This document shows, piece after piece, positions 1 through 15,400 of a DNA stretch of 64,000 nucleotides (the first letter of the stretch is position 1; the number at the start of each line of letters is the position of its first letter). The notes beneath the pieces are model-generated. The model worked only from the letters and a program-made list of their open reading frames with translations, had not been told where the DNA came from and did no database searches. Origin of the DNA: Ciona savignyi (lineage: Eukaryota > Chordata > Ascidiacea > Phlebobranchia > Cionidae); the NCBI GenBank assembly GCA_000149265.1, contig CH003275.1:1506087-1570086 (forward strand), in the 5' to 3' direction. The translations under genes and the position numbers were made by a program.

Positions 1-282
1 CTTGTGTTTTTATCTCACACAGTGTTGTTTTCCTTTATTTGTGAAAATATTCTTAGTTTTGCGGCTCCCAATGATTTTTATTTTTGTGGAATATCGTTTA
101 AAAGGCTTGTTGAGTGCCAAAGGTTGCTGACCAATATCCCATGCTTTATCCTTGCTTATAGTTATTAAAAACATAGAAAAACAGCAATTTTGCCTTTGGG
201 GTAAAACCTACAAATAATCACACAACATTTTCACTAGCAAATGTGTACCGAAATAACATCTATCATGTTTATCATGTTATAG

Positions 283-402
283 GTGCCACAACATGTGCTG
301 ATAAACCCTGTTTAAATGGTGGACTCTGCTCAATGAACAACAAGGAATACAGTTGTAAATGTACCGGTGACTGGGTTGGAACCAACTGCCAAGTACCTCT
401 CC
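283..402 (+). CDS. Exon: EGF-like domain
   Basis: A phase 1-1 exon between a TATAG acceptor and GTAAGT donor. It encodes one six-cysteine EGF module beginning CADKPCLNGGLC and ending CKCTGDWVGTNC, the classic C-x-C spacing before a G-x-x-G-x-x-C end. The residues that mark calcium-binding EGF (D-x-D/N-E) are absent. It is the first exon of the mosaic gene that I can see. Confidence 0.85.
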
Positions 403-3400
403 GTAAGTAAATAATGTTTTATTTAGTTCTTTGCCTTTCAACCAAAGGGTTGTAGTTAGAAAATGATCTAGTCGGTTATAACTTTGGAAAAGGCACTTCG
501 CGGACATTGCCTGAACCTAGCAGATTAATGGGTTCTATGTTATTAAAGGAACATACGCAGCAAACAATAGCTCTGGTAACCCGACGGTGGGCGTGAGGTG
601 ATCTGACGATTGCCTGTGTGTTAACCCCCTTGGTTTTACCATTCACGGAGATATACACGAATATCATATCCTAAATGTCAAAGCTGTTGTCTGGTTTTAA
701 TAGACTAACTGAACGGCGGGATAATACACCAGCCAATCTGTCGCTTCTCGAATAGTATATTATAAAACTAGTTTCACTCTATTCAATGTTACCCTTATTA
801 AAGGTGATGCTGTGGCTGTTTCTGTGAAGTTTAATGCCACATTCAAGCCAGAATACAGGGATCTTAGTTCACCTGCTGCCAAAGAGTTAGTCGCTAAATT
901 CAAAAATGCTCTTCAATTACTGTTTGCCACCAAGGGTCAAGATGTTGATGTAATCGTTAGAAGAATTCTGGAATCATCTGTTGTTTTCGAGTATGTAGTT
1001 AAAGTGTCTTCATAGATCTGAATCAATAATAACCGATCATAAACAATGTCTTTTTTATCTTTAGTGCCATAATTGTTCCACCAATTCCTGGAAAAGTTAT
1101 TATTAAAACTGTTATTGTAAATGCAATTGCGAACTCTATCACGAGTGGGTTATTCAATCTACCAGGTCTTGGAAATCCTCAACCTGGTAAGTTGTTGTAT
1201 GTTTTCCTTATATCAATGACAACTGTTCAACATAGGATTGGATAGGATATTCATGTTTATCCCAGTGAATGGAGAAACGAAGAAGGTTAACAAACGGGCA
1301 ATCGTCAGAACCCCTGGTACCCAGCTTCGGGTTACCGGAGCTATTGCAGTGTGTTGTGTGTGATAGACACATATTTTCAATTTGGTAAAACCTATGAATC
1401 CGCTGAGCTGTCCATAAAGTGCCTTGCCCAAGGACACAACCAACTAGCTATAGCTACCAGTTTCCCACCTGCAACCTTGAAAGTTGGCGCACTTAATTGC
1501 CAGACTAACTGGCCGGACGAATATTTAAAAGGTAATGTAGTTATCATACTTCCCATGTTTGCTATTTCTGTGAATTTAAATAGCTGTTTTTGGTTTTAAA
1601 TAAAAAATCAAGGGTTTAGTTTAAAAAGTACTTGTGTACTTTACAGATGTCAATGAATGTAAAACGGGCAATAACAACTGCCTGGCAGAAGCAACTTGTG
1701 TGAACACCATCGGTGCTTTTGAATGCATCTGTCCTATTGGTTCCTATTTGGAGATGGAGTTGTAAGTTGCTCTGGTAAGTATTAGATTTATTTATTGAGA
1801 CATTGGTTTATTTGAGCCAAGATGAAATAAGATCAAATACAGTCTTGATGTATGTAGAACCTAGCATGATTTGTATGACATTTTAATTGTAACTTTTAGA
1901 CAATTAAGGTATATGAATAAAACTACAATTGAAAATTCTGTGTAAACCAGGTTGCTCCCATCAATTTAAACACATAACACAGACTAACTAACAAAGAATA
2001 ATTTGCTAAATTAGCAATCATTGCTAAAGTTACATATGCGTCCTAAGATCAATGTGTGCATTGTGTAAGAGGTACCAGACAACTGTGTAATCAGATGTTG
2101 TCTAGTATAAACGTGGTGTGTTATTGTATATGTATGTATTTATCCTACTTTTATGCTAAATAATCTCCAGTTCTAATTTTTTATTTTTCAAACAACTTTT
2201 AGCCTCAAATTTCTGCGATGGTGTTGATTGTGCAAAGGGAAGTTGTGTGACCTTGACAGCAGGCCACAGGTGCAACTGCGAAAAGGGATATAGGTTGGGC
2301 TTCACTGGTGTGTGTGACCAAGATGTCTTAGAGTGCCAGATGGCACCACCAAAATGTCGAAATAAGGGAATTTGTAATGAAATGCTTGGTTCATACACCT
2401 GCACTTGTGCCCCAGGATGGACAGGTGACACATTTTCTAATAATTTTGTAAAATCGATTTTTCTAATAATTTTGTAAAATGGGTTTTTCTAATAATTTTA
2501 TAAAAAGTCCTAATTATTCTAATAAATCACAGTTAGTAGTTTCAACATGTTTTCTCTGAGCCGGTACCTTTAGAATTTCTTAAACAATCTTTTTTTGGAT
2601 TTTATGAACAGATCGTCAGACAACCTTTTAAAAGTTCTCACTAATCCTGTACCATTTATCAACAGGCTCATCATGTGAAGTCAGTGTAAAGCAATGCGCG
2701 ACAATGCCTTGCAGTCCGAATGCAACTTGTGAAGATATCCCTGGCTCGTTTACATGCAAATGCAATGCGGGTTATGTGTAAGAGTTTTTGTGGTGAACTT
2801 ATTCGGTGGATTTTTTCTTCCAAACTTGCTTTTTTTGTATTATATATATATATAAATAGGTAAAACAACCAAACCAGTGTTTCTGTATCCCCAGGGGCAA
2901 TGGTATGGAGTGTAAAAAGCTGATCTTGTTTCCCATGGATAGAGCTGTACGTTTGAATCAACATATTTAAATACAAGATTATTTTTTTCAGGTAATATTA
3001 ATTATTATTTAATACATGGTAAGTAGAAAGTAAAATGTAATGTTTATTGGCAGTGCTCCTGTACCTTTGGCAAATGGGTACACCACTTATCTTGTTATCA
3101 ACAAAAATGGTTTGATCCACTTTCCACGCTCCTGGAGAGGCGTACGATTATCATTGAACACTCCGATTACAAACCAGAACGATTTTCACTTCATTGCACC
3201 ATTTTGGGATCACTTTGATTCAAATGATGTGTCTTATACGGTGCGTATTTACAAATAAATAATAAAATGCACTTTCTATTTAAATCAAAACAAACTAGAC
3301 TTAGCAAACACAAACTCTAACAAAGTTCTTTATGATACCAGTATATGAAATGCATTCATACCCATGACTAAACATAAGGTTTTATATTCAAGTGAATAAT

Positions 3401-6400
3401 TAATACATACACATAATAACAGATGTATTGTGATAGAACTTTATATACTGGGTTTCAGAGTTTTTTATATACTGGGTTTCAGAGTTTCATAGATCGAACA
3501 AGAAAAAAATGATGAATGCTTAAACACCACTCATTTAATTTTGAATTCCCTGCCCTATACGCAAATTTTGTCTGACTGCATAACTTGGTGGATTAGTGTG
3601 TCACCTTTTAATGGGCAAGACACTTAACGGACCTTGCCTGACCCAGCAAATTATTGTGTCCTACCAAATTGAAGAAATGTTTGAATCTTACACAACACAC
3701 TGCAAGAGCTCCGGTAACTCTATGAAAGATGGAGGTGATGTAACGATTGCAAATGCATTCACCCCTTTGGTTTTCCCATTCACAGGGATAAATATGAATA
3801 TCATATCAAATAAAAATAAATGTTTTAACAATATTTAAATAATTTTTAATTCCCAACCCTCCAACAATTTTTTCTCCAGTTAAATGAAAACTTGAACGGA
3901 CTCCATAGCTCAACTCCGGGCCTAGGACAGACAAAAGAAATGATTTTGAAGAAATATAATTACACGATGTCAAAAACAATATTTCTCTTGAAAGTTCAGT
4001 GGAAAGATATGGTGATGTTTCCTGCCAGGCGATATAGTGGACTGGTAAGGTCTTGTGGACTTTTGTAGTTAACCTATATTTGAAGTAAATTTTTCATACC
4101 CAACTTTTTTGTATGAATGATAGTTTTGTTTTTATCCATTTAAACAAATAAGTATCGGTAACATTTTTATACATCTGATGCGACTTGATAGAAGGTTACT
4201 TTTCAAAATCCATTTTGTTAGCTACGTTTTTTTGTAAGTTAAGTTTCGTTATGTAGTGTACAAAGAGTATCTTTTGATTAAATTAGAAGGTTATGGTAAA
4301 GTATTGTCCATTATTCCACTCCTGGGATAAGCACTATACAGCACCATTTTTCACCCCTCGTTTAACCATTTAAGTTTTTGGTATCATGGCTCCAACTTAT
4401 TTTTCAATGGTTTTTGGTTTCCCTTTTTACATTTTTGACGTGCTAATTAATATTGTTAAGGTATTGATTGGCAGGTCTTCTTGTTCACTGGATATTGATG
4501 AATAAAAATAAATTAAACTTAATTTATACCTTTGCATTCAGACAAGCACATTCCAATGTGTGATAGCTTCCGATGGCTTAAAGTCATTTGTGTTATTTAT
4601 CTACCAACCTGGTCAAATGCTGTGGAAGCCAAGTTTACGCTTAGACAACAAACTTTTGACGGGTTTCGGAAACACTGATGGCTTAAACGCGATTACACGG
4701 CGAATATATTCTCCAGACAAGTCAAGCAATATTGGTAAACTACTTTGTATAAGCTGTACTACTAGGTAAAAGCTGTGTGGTATCAAAGTAGGGCTCCTAC
4801 TGTACTAGATCTCTTTGAGGATGATACTCAATACTATAATCTGTTTCGAATCAGTCTCCTTTTAATGACCACTTTTACCGTACTACTGAAATTCTCTGTA
4901 ACAACAACTAATTAACATGACCAAACTAACAATAGATTTTAATTCCACCAATTTTGTTTTATTTTTGGTGAAGCTAAAGCTTTCTGTGGAACTTACAATT
5001 ATTTTTTAAAAATGCAGTTTAATTAAGTATTTAACACACTACATATTATGATGCTTTTTGGTAATACCATATGTTACAATGATCTATGTATCTTTTCCAT
5101 TAAAGTAAGTAAGTAAACATGTTCCGACTGATTAGCTTAGTGGGTTTGTGTATCTTCTATTTTTTAAGGTTTTAAGTTCGAAACTGGCCGGTAGCTAGTC
5201 AACTGAGTCCTTGGGCAACCACTTAACGAACATTGCCTAAAGCGGATTAATGGGTTTTACTAAATTGAAAGAATGTGTGAATTACACACAACACACTGCA
5301 ATAGCTCCGGTAACCCACGGTAGGCCTAAGGTGATCTGACAATTGCCTGTGTGTTAAACCCCTTGGTTTTCCTATTTACAGGGATAAACATGAATATTCT
5401 TTCCTATCCTATCCCCTTTATAAATGTTTATCATGTTCACTATTTTTAATATCGATTTTATCAAATAAAAGATATGACCTTTACCTCTTTTTCACAGGAG
5501 TCAATGGTATTTATATGTATGAGTACTCATATGAACAAAGAAAAGAACGAAAATGCTTGGAGTGGATATCCAGACAAACTCCTCCACCTCCAGTATTTCT
5601 ACTTCCTAGATGTGCACCCAATTCGCGCCTTTTACCTTCCTCTTTTGTTGAGGTCACGTTTTTTTACAGGGCTCTGGGTATCCCCTCTAGACAAGGTAGA
5701 CCCAAATTTGTTTTTTGAATGTTTGTTCATTAAAATTAATGACTGATATTTATTAAATTGAATTTAGGTAGCCGATGCTATAACAGAATGGCCACCGATA
5801 GGAACACTGTAACTTGTTGCTACAATAGAGGGCGTTTCTCATTTGGAGCAAGTAGCTTCCAACGTATCACACTCGGAGTGGGTATACTGCATCCCTCACC
5901 ATCAGCTAGCATGGTGCAAAGATACATTGGTACATGAATGTTCATTTTATCCATTAACCTGTAATAGGCACATTATAATAATTTTTTTAAATAATTTTCC
6001 AGTTTTAATTATTTTTTTTATACAGAAAAGTAAATAATTATTTAGTTTTTACACATGTCTAATGACTGCAGTTTTGCCCTTTTCTCCATTTTCCGAATTA
6101 TCATCAAAAGTACTGCTTCATGTTTTCATTGTGGAAACAAAAAATAAAGGACTTGTATGCTTCAGAATTTTTTTAAGTTAATTATTAACAGAGGAAGAAG
6201 TTGATCCAATTGACAACTGCTGTGGTCGTGATGTGGCAAGATCAGCTATCAGGTTTCTTTGCACTCAGTACCAAAGGTTCAGGCCAACACCATTGATCAG
6301 TGGCTTCAGGCCACGGAGAGGAAGTAAATAAGACATTTCTTCTTTACATTTTTTTTTAATATAACCTTACATAACCTTGGATAAACTTCTAAATCTTGTG

Positions 6401-9400
6401 TTATTTTTTGAGTGTTTCCTAAATTATTTAAGTAAAACATTTCTTCTTTACACCGCACACTTTTTTTGAAGCTTAGTGTAATTTTTATTTTATAAACAAT
6501 TAATTATTTTTTATTTGGGTTTAGCGGCCACATCTAATTATAGCAAAATTTAATAATATATTTCTTTTTTAGACGTGTTCTAACGACTGTCGTTTTGCTG
6601 TTATTTTACCATTTTCCGAATTTTTACCAATAGTCCTGCTTCGTGTTTTCATCGTGAAAACAAAAAATAAACTAAACTAAAACTACATTTCTTTTAACTT
6701 TTTTTAATGTAACCTTAAAGAACCTTAAAAATAACTTCTAAATCTTGTCTTATGTTTTGAGTGTTTCCTAAATTATTTAATCAATCATTTATTTCAATTC
6801 CAGTTTGGGGATTTGGTGACCCTCATTTTACCACTGTGAATGGCGAGAAATACACATTTAACGGGCATGGTGAATATATCTTGGCACAAGCTCCCGGACA
6901 GTTCATGATGCAAGGAAGAGCTGAACCAGCAGTTAATGTCAACGGAACTGAAACCAAAGCTACTTTCTTTACTGCAATCGCCGCTAAGAATCTCGCTACA
7001 GGCATTGAGGTAGTGTAGTGGTTAACTACTGTGGTCATGTGAGGTTTCTGGCACCAATCACACCCACACTATTTTTCTGAATATTTTTCTGGACACTGGT
7101 GCATATTAATGTGGTGGATGGGTGTAAAAATTAATTAATACTAAGTAATGAATACAAAACAAAGAGTATGGGTAGGTACTAGTTTAAGGATTGTCTGTGT
7201 TAAAACGGTGACATTTCAGGTTATATTCTATGCGAACGCTGCAGGAAACGATACAATTGTAAAAATTAATGGAAGCATCACACAATTTCCATCTGGTAAA
7301 TATACTATTAATGTCATTGAAAAAAATTTAAATAAAATCAATATTATTCAGAGATTGGAAGTGTGGCATTTAAAGATGGGTTGATATTAAAAAAGACAAG
7401 CAGTGTAAACTATGAAGTTGTATTTTCTCCAAACGTAACGGTGGTTGCTTTCACTGCCAATGGTGTTGTTGGTTTTGCCAACAAATTCTCACCGGAATTT
7501 GAAAAGGATTACTCCGGATTGCTAGGTAACTGTAAAATTATTTAATTACTATGTGGTAGTTTAAATTCCCTGCATTTTTGGACGCTCGCCAATTTTACGT
7601 TATTGCCTTGTTGCGTTGATTACTTGATTGCCTGATTTTCTATATATTTCGCTGTACCTTTGTGCTTCAGGTGTAAGAGTAGTTCTGTACAGTTATGTGA
7701 GTTGTACAGTTGTTGAGTTACAAGTTGTGCAGTTGTAAGCGTGAAGTTGCATTGTGGCGGTCGAGGATATAGATAGACCGAGCAACAATAAATTGGGCTG
7801 AAAAATACAGTAACTGATAACTAATTTTCCTTCGGTATCTAAACATCTGCATAGGTAATGGATAAATAATTTTTTATCAAGAAATGTAAAATACAATTTA
7901 AATAAATATGCCACTGACTCTAGTTATATTTTTTCAGGTCCAATTCAGTACAGAAATGGCACGACGGTTAATGTAGCATCATTGCGTATTGTGAACCACA
8001 GTCAACTATTGGATGGAACCATTGAACAGATGAAGATATTCCCCATTTGCCAATCATGTAAAGTTTTAATTGTTAAAATAGGTTCAATAGAATCATGTTG
8101 TCTTTCATACAGGGCAAGTTCAAGAATCAGAGAGTTTGTTCTCTTACTCTGGAAACAAGACTTATCAGCATTTCAACCCACCTGGAAAAGTTCCTGCATT
8201 TTTAAGACAAATGGTCGATGCTTTAAATAATGCAACCCTCACAGATATAATTAGTACTTGTGGTATAAACGACCTTCCTTGCGTATTTGATTTCGCAGTA
8301 ACTGGAAACAGACAACTCGCTTTGGCCAGTGGTCAAGTGGCTGGGGAAGCTGAACGTCTACAAGCATTGGCAGGTACAACAATCTATAATATTGAGCTGT
8401 TTGAATGTGTTGATATGTATTGCATGGAATAAGCAGTTTTTTATATAAAATGTACTGTTGTATCATAGTTTTGTTTAATTTTAAGTTCCAGGAATGCAAA
8501 TATGTCAAAAGCATTTCTGATCTCCCTATATAGAGATACAGACGCTATTGTGACTGAATAATTTGGTGGCTTGGTGCGTTGCTTTAGAGCCAAAACATTT
8601 TGGGATCAAAATGGGCACTCAGCTACTTAGCTTTTTTTCTTGGCAAGGCACTCTGAACATTGCTTGGCCCCAACTAGTCATATACCTGCTGGGCAAGCAT
8701 ATAGCAGGAATTGCTTGAACCCTGTGTTCTTTATGGGTTAAATGTATCGTCTCTCCGACCGCATACTTGGTGGTTTGGTGTATTGTGAAACTACCATCGC
8801 TACCAAGTCAGTCTTGTACTTGGATGAGCAATACCCTATCTTGTATCCATTAAACATCCTAAGTTATATCCACCATCGCATGTTAAGTTACTGCAGTATG
8901 TTTTAACACATGCATTTAAGTAGCCTAATTATGAATGCTGACACAATTTCCTTTTAAATTAAATATAATGTATATTTTTCTAGCCAACAGCGCACCAGAT
9001 CTGTCATTTGATCAAAATCAGGGTTCTTTTGTTGTCAATGGTACATTAAGGATTGAAATCGGCGTACCTGCTTACATGAGATTTAAAGCCAATGACTCTG
9101 ATGGAAATCCACTGTTCTTCTCTGTCAATAGTGATGAAATACCTGGTGTCTCCATTAACTGTGAGTGAAATAGAAGATTCATTTTTTGTATTTCTGTGTC
9201 TAAAGAAGTTGTTGTGTAAAAAAGTAATAATGGTAAGGTCCAACATTTGTATTTCTGTGTGTAAAGAAATTGTTGAGTAAAAAAAGTAATAATGGTAAGG
9301 TCCACCATTTGTATTTATGTGTGTAAAGAAATTGTTGAGTAAAAAAGTAATAATGGTAAGGTCCACCATTTGTATTTATGTGTGTAAAGAAATTGTTGAG

Positions 9401-12400
9401 TAAAAAAGTAATAATGGTAAGGTCCACCATTTGTATTTATGTGTGTAAAGAAATTGTTGAGTATAAAAAGTAATAATGGTAAGGTCCACCATTTGTATTT
9501 ATGTGTGTAAAGAAATTGTTGAGTAAAAAAGTAATATAGTAAAGCCCTCCAAACTTATTTAGTAACGGTTGTGATACGGTTTTGCTAAATTTAAAAGAGA
9601 ACCAATAAAATACTATTTCTTTATTATTATTCTATTTTCAATAAAATTCTATTTGTGCAGCCTCAGGAGTGTTGACCATCAAGCCAACTTCTGCCAACCT
9701 CCCACCACTTAATGCGTCATTGACTATCACTGTCAATGATACTTTCATCGAGACCAGTGTGGAAGTTTCTGTGCTTGTGTGTGCCTGCAATGGCCGTGGA
9801 AGCTGCCTCTGGGATCAAGCTATAGTGAATGGCTCCCAAACATATGGGGTAAAAATTGCTTGCAATATCTTGTTTTTTTTACAAGGATTTTACTGTCGAA
9901 AAACCAAGGGGTTAGCACACGTACAATCTTTAGATCACTTGGGCTAGTGCACACCGCCGTATTACCGGAGCTATTGCAGTGTTTTGTGTATGATTAACAC
10001 ATTCCTTTAATTTAGTAGAACTCATTAATTCGCTGTGTTCAGGCAATTTCCGTTAAGTACCTTAAGGCAGTGCGATGTGTAAAAGCAAATATAAAAGAAT
10101 ACACTTAAAGGATTATTTTAGCAATGGTCAAATTACATGGTTTCTTCTAATTCTCCTATGATTAGACAATGTTTTCATTAAAAATAACTCCCAGTTGGTG
10201 AGATGCGATTGCACTGCTGCATACGATGGTGTGACTTGTAATCAAGACGCTGATGGCTGCAGCGACAACCCATGTTATGCTAATTGCACAGATGTTTCTG
10301 CTCCTGGTGTTGGCTTTACTTGTTCCCCCTGTCCTGCACATTTGGCCGGTAACTATTTGTGAATCTTGCATTATGCTTTGTTGTGATATTTAGGTTTATC
10401 CCCAAGAATGGGAAGACCAGGGGGTTAACAATTGTGCAATCATCAGATTATTTAAAATCCACAGATGGATTTGCAGAGCTATTTTAGTGTGTATTGTTAA
10501 GACATTTCTTCAATTCAGTAAAACCAACCAATCTGCTGGTATTAGGCATAGTCCGTTTAGTGACTTGCCAAAGAGAACAACCGACTAGTTAGTAACCAGT
10601 TTCGAACCCAAAACCCTCCAGTTAAAAGGCTATGCACTAACCCACCAAGCTAATCAGTCGGATCTTTGTTGTTATAAATGAGTTCTTTGTAGGAAACGGA
10701 ACAGAATGTATTGACCGAGATGAATGTGAAGAAGGGATAGACACCTGCGCTCAGAACTGCACAAATGTGATCAACTCGTTCAATTGTTCATGTCACACTG
10801 GTTACAAAGTGGACATTTCCAATTCATCAAACTGTGTTGATGTAAATGAATGTCAAACTAACCCCAGCATTTGTGCTTCTGCTGGATCTGCTGCCGTATG
10901 CAAAAATAACAATGGATCGTATGAGTAAGTGAATAAGATCGTATGAGTAAGTACATAATTTTAAGGCTTTGAATATTTGATTTAAGTGATGTAAGTGAAA
11001 ATGCTTACCCATAGTACCACATACATTTGTGGCTGCATTAAGCATAGTAGCCAACGTGATTACATTAGACATGATTAGCAATTGTGATAGTCATAAGTAG
11101 ATGTAATATAGATGTAAGAATATTAACTGTGTTAATTATATTAGCTGTGGTGTACATAGGTATTGTGATAGTTGAATTTGTGATAAGCATGGTGGCTGTG
11201 GTAAAGCCTTGTGGTCAGTTTTGAATACCCTGTTGGAAACCGCTTGATTTAATTACTTGTTAAACACGTGATGTCATGTTCGGTCATTCTCTTTATTATC
11301 ACGAGTAGTGTTGACGCGCGTGTGTCGCCTGTTAGCTGTAATACACAGAGTCAATATCTGAGTCAATCGTATCGTGTGATCTATTTGATAAAGGTACCGC
11401 AAGGTTATAATAAGTAAAGGAACTTATTAACATGGTGGCAGTGAAGCTGGAAACCTAAAGACGGTAGCCTAGCGACAATTGTGCTGATTACACGATCTGA
11501 AAAGAAAAGTTATAACCTAGACCTGATAGACTAGAGATATATAACTTGTGATTTACGATGGGTGAATCGAATCTTCGAAGTCCACCTGCACTAGACTTGA
11601 ACGACAGCAATTTGGCTGAAACTTTCAAGAGGTGGAGACAACAAATGGAAATTTATTTGTTGGCTAGTGGAGCCACCGGTAAGAGTAAGAAGATTCAAAG
11701 TGCAATTATTCTGCATTGTGCTGGTCCTCAGATTATTGAAGTTTCAAGGCATTTTGTTTATGGAGAAAATGAAAACAAAGATGACCCTGGAAATCTGATG
11801 GACAAAATTGCAGAACATTGTAATCCGAAACAGAATATTGTTGTTGAGTCCTTTAGATTTTGGAACATTGAATCTGTGTGAACCATTTGATTCTTTCCTA
11901 ACTGAGCTTCGAAGTCGAGCAGAATTATGTAACTTTGAAGATACCGATAGAATGCTGCGTGATAAAGTAGTATTTACTGTGACTGGAAAATTGCAAGAAA
12001 TCTTGCTCAGAGAAAATGATCTGACATTGAGTAAAACCATTCAAATATGCAGAGCATATGAACTGTCTGGAAAACAATCAATGGAGATGAAAGCAAGGAG
12101 CAATCAAATCCAAAAAGTCACCATAGGAAGAAGAAATGTAAAGAACACAAGATATCCATCAGTTTCCCACAAAGAGTGTGATTTTTGTGGTAATATACAT
12201 AAAAGGGGAAAATTCTTTTGCCCAGCCTGGGGAAAGACTTGTTCCTCATGTAATGGAAGAAATCATTTCAAGGTGAAATGCAGAAAGAGGATCAACGCTG
12301 TGCAAGATGGAACTCACAGAGGACAGCAATCTGACTGTGAGGGCGATGATGCCTATTTACAAGAGATATGCACAAATGAAAAGCCAAGGATTACAGCACT

Positions 12401-15400
12401 GCTACAAGTGAACGATTGTGATGTAAGATTTCAAATCGATAGTGCTGCAGATGTCAACACAATTTGTCAGAAATATGTACGAAAGGAGCAAGTCAAACCG
12501 TGTTCCAAGAAGTTAATTATGTGGAACAAGACTACCTTCAAACCTCTGGGTGAGGCAACACTAGAGGTAAGAAATGTTAAGGATTGCTCTGTATCAGATA
12601 TAACATTTGTAGTTGTCAAAACAGTTATATTTGTTTATTGTGTCTGTCACCATAATGAAGATGAACTTGATAACTGTTAATGAGGACAATTTTATTTCCA
12701 AAGTGGAAACTGCTTCTGGCCTTGGGGATTTAGGAATAGCAACTTTACAAGTGGATGGTTCAGTTAAACCAAGAGTATTGCCATGCCGTAGGATTCCGAT
12801 TGCAATCCAAGACAAAGTAAAAATAGAGATTAATAGTCTTGTGGAGAGAGGAATACTTGTACCTGTCGATGAACCGTCAGACTGGGTTAGTCAAATGGCG
12901 GTAACACAGAAACCCCGAATGGCAAGTTGCGGATATGCATTGACCCCCAACCATTAAATGTTGCTTTAAAAAGAGAACATTACAAACTCCCAACATTAGA
13001 AGATGTTTTACCGCATCTGAATAATGCAAAAATATTCAGCAAGCTGGACGTTAAACAGGCTTACTGGCATGTTCGTTTAGATGAAGAGTCGAGCAAACTT
13101 ACTACAATGATAACACCACATGGTCGTTTTAGATGGACTAGATTACCATTTGGGTTAAAAGTGAGTAGTGAAATCTTCCAGAAACGTCTAAATGAAGCAT
13201 TGTACAACCTGAAAGGAGTTTTTGCAGTTGCGGATGATGTGATGGTGATTGGATGTGGAAAAACAACAAAAGAAGCAGAGGCTGATCATGAGTCGAACCT
13301 AAGAAAACTAAGGCAAAAGTGTTTAGACAAGAACATTCTGTTAAATGATGAGAAAGCAGTCGTGAAGAAAACTGAACTTACCTTCATGGGACATAAAATA
13401 ACAGCTCGCGGAATAGAACCTGATCCAGCAAAAGTGGAAGCCATTATGAAGATGCCCGCTCCAGAAGATGTCACCGGAGTCAAGAGAATATGTGGTATGG
13501 TACAATATTTGTCAAGATTTCTACCAAACCTGGCTGATGACCTAGAAGCTGTTAGAAAATTAACCCGGAAAGGAACCGAGTGGAATTGGAATTCTGAATG
13601 TGAAGAGTCGTTGCAAGCAGTCAAGAGAAAAATGAGTAAAGCACCCATTCTTGCTTACTATGACCCAGATAAAGAGCTGGTGTTGCAAGTTGACAGTAGC
13701 AAAGATGGATTGGGAGCTGTTCTACTGCAGGATGAACGACCGATTGAATATGCTTCAAAAGCATTGTCACCCGCAGAACGCAATTGGGCGCAGATTGAAA
13801 AGGAAAGTCTGGCTGTAGTATTTGGACTTGAACGATTTGATCAGTACACGTATGGGCGGAAAGTTGTCATACACAATGATCATAAGCCATTGGAAGCAAT
13901 TTTTAAGAAACCTTTGTGTCAAGCGCCAAGGAGACTGCAGGCGTTGATTATGCGTCTACATAGATATGAGCATTAGAGTTCATATACATTCCAGGAAAGG
14001 AACTGACAATTGCGGATACGCTGAGTCGTGCGTTTCTAAAAGGCCAAAGTCAGGAAGATCCTTATTTTTCTAGGGTCATGAATGTTAACAGTCTCGACGA
14101 TATTCCTGATAAACAACTGATTTCTGTGAAACAGGCTATGGAAAGTGATGACGAAGCACAAAGTTTACTGAAAGTCATCAAAGAAGGCTGGCCTGAATAT
14201 CAAACTGACTTGCCTACTAAAGTAAAGCCTTATTTCCCGATAAGAGACACACTGAGTTGTCAAAATGATATAATTCTGAAAGGGGAAAGAATTTGGATAC
14301 CACAGAAAATGCGAAAAGAGATCAAGGTAAAGCTACATACTGCACATCTTGGATATGATAGTATGATGCGCAGAGCTCGAAATACAGTATTTTGGCTGGG
14401 AATGTCAAAAGAAATTCAACAAATTGCTGACAGTTGTCCCACATGTCAGGAATTGAAACCGAGGAACCAGAAAGAACCATTAATTCAACATAATGAAGGA
14501 ATTACACCTTGGGAAAAAGTTGGTGTTGATTTGTGTGAACTAGATGGTAAAAGATACTTAATAACTGTGGATTATTTATCTAATTTCATTGAAGTAGATG
14601 TGATGACATGTACTACAGCGAAACAAGTCATTATTTGTTTAAAAAGACATTTTGCTCGTTATGGAATTCCAAAATGCCTATCTTCTGACTGTGGAACACA
14701 ATTTATGTCAGAGGAATTTAAGAACTTCATGCTGAAATGGGGAATTACACATATAACCTCTTCCCCTGGTCACCAAAGAGAAAATGGAAAAGCTGAATCA
14801 GCAGTGAAGAATATTAAAAGCATGCTGAAAAGGACAAGAAGTGATCACTCTGATCCATATTTTGCTTTGCTGGAGATGAGAAACACACCCAGACAAGGAA
14901 CAAATTCCAGTCCTGCGGAGATTATGTTTGGCAGGTCAACACGGTCTATCATACCTACCATCACAAGAACCTCCAAGAACTTTGACTTTCATAAAACACA
15001 GAAGCAACAGCAGACAACAAAGCGCTGTTATGACAAAAAGGCGAAACCTTTGAGCACATTGCATGTTGGACAGAAAATTTATTTTCAAAATCCCGAAAGG
15101 AAAGGATGGGTGAAAGGAAGTGTACAAAAGAAAATTGGAACGCGCACTTACCTTGTTAGATCTGATAAAAATGTTATTTACAAGCGTAACCGTGTTCACA
15201 TTCGATTGGATAAAGCATCTGATTTTTGTTTTGATGATTATTTACATTATAATGCAAACACTGACATACATAGTAACCCATTAACAGTACCTAATGCTCA
15301 TGGTTATAATTACAGACCACAAAGAGTACATAGACAACCGGCATGGTTAAAAGATTATGTTTAGTCCAAAATTATAATGTGCAGTTATTGTGTGTCAAAC

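Noticed and set aside
8552-8780. Possible further SINE copy
   Set aside because: Has GGCAAGGCACT and CCAACTAGTC-like strings but the rest does not align well with the family; too degraded to call.
11808-12680. Host zinc-finger gene
   Set aside because: The CCHC region lies between LTRs and is followed by protease and RT; it is the retrotransposon gag-pol.
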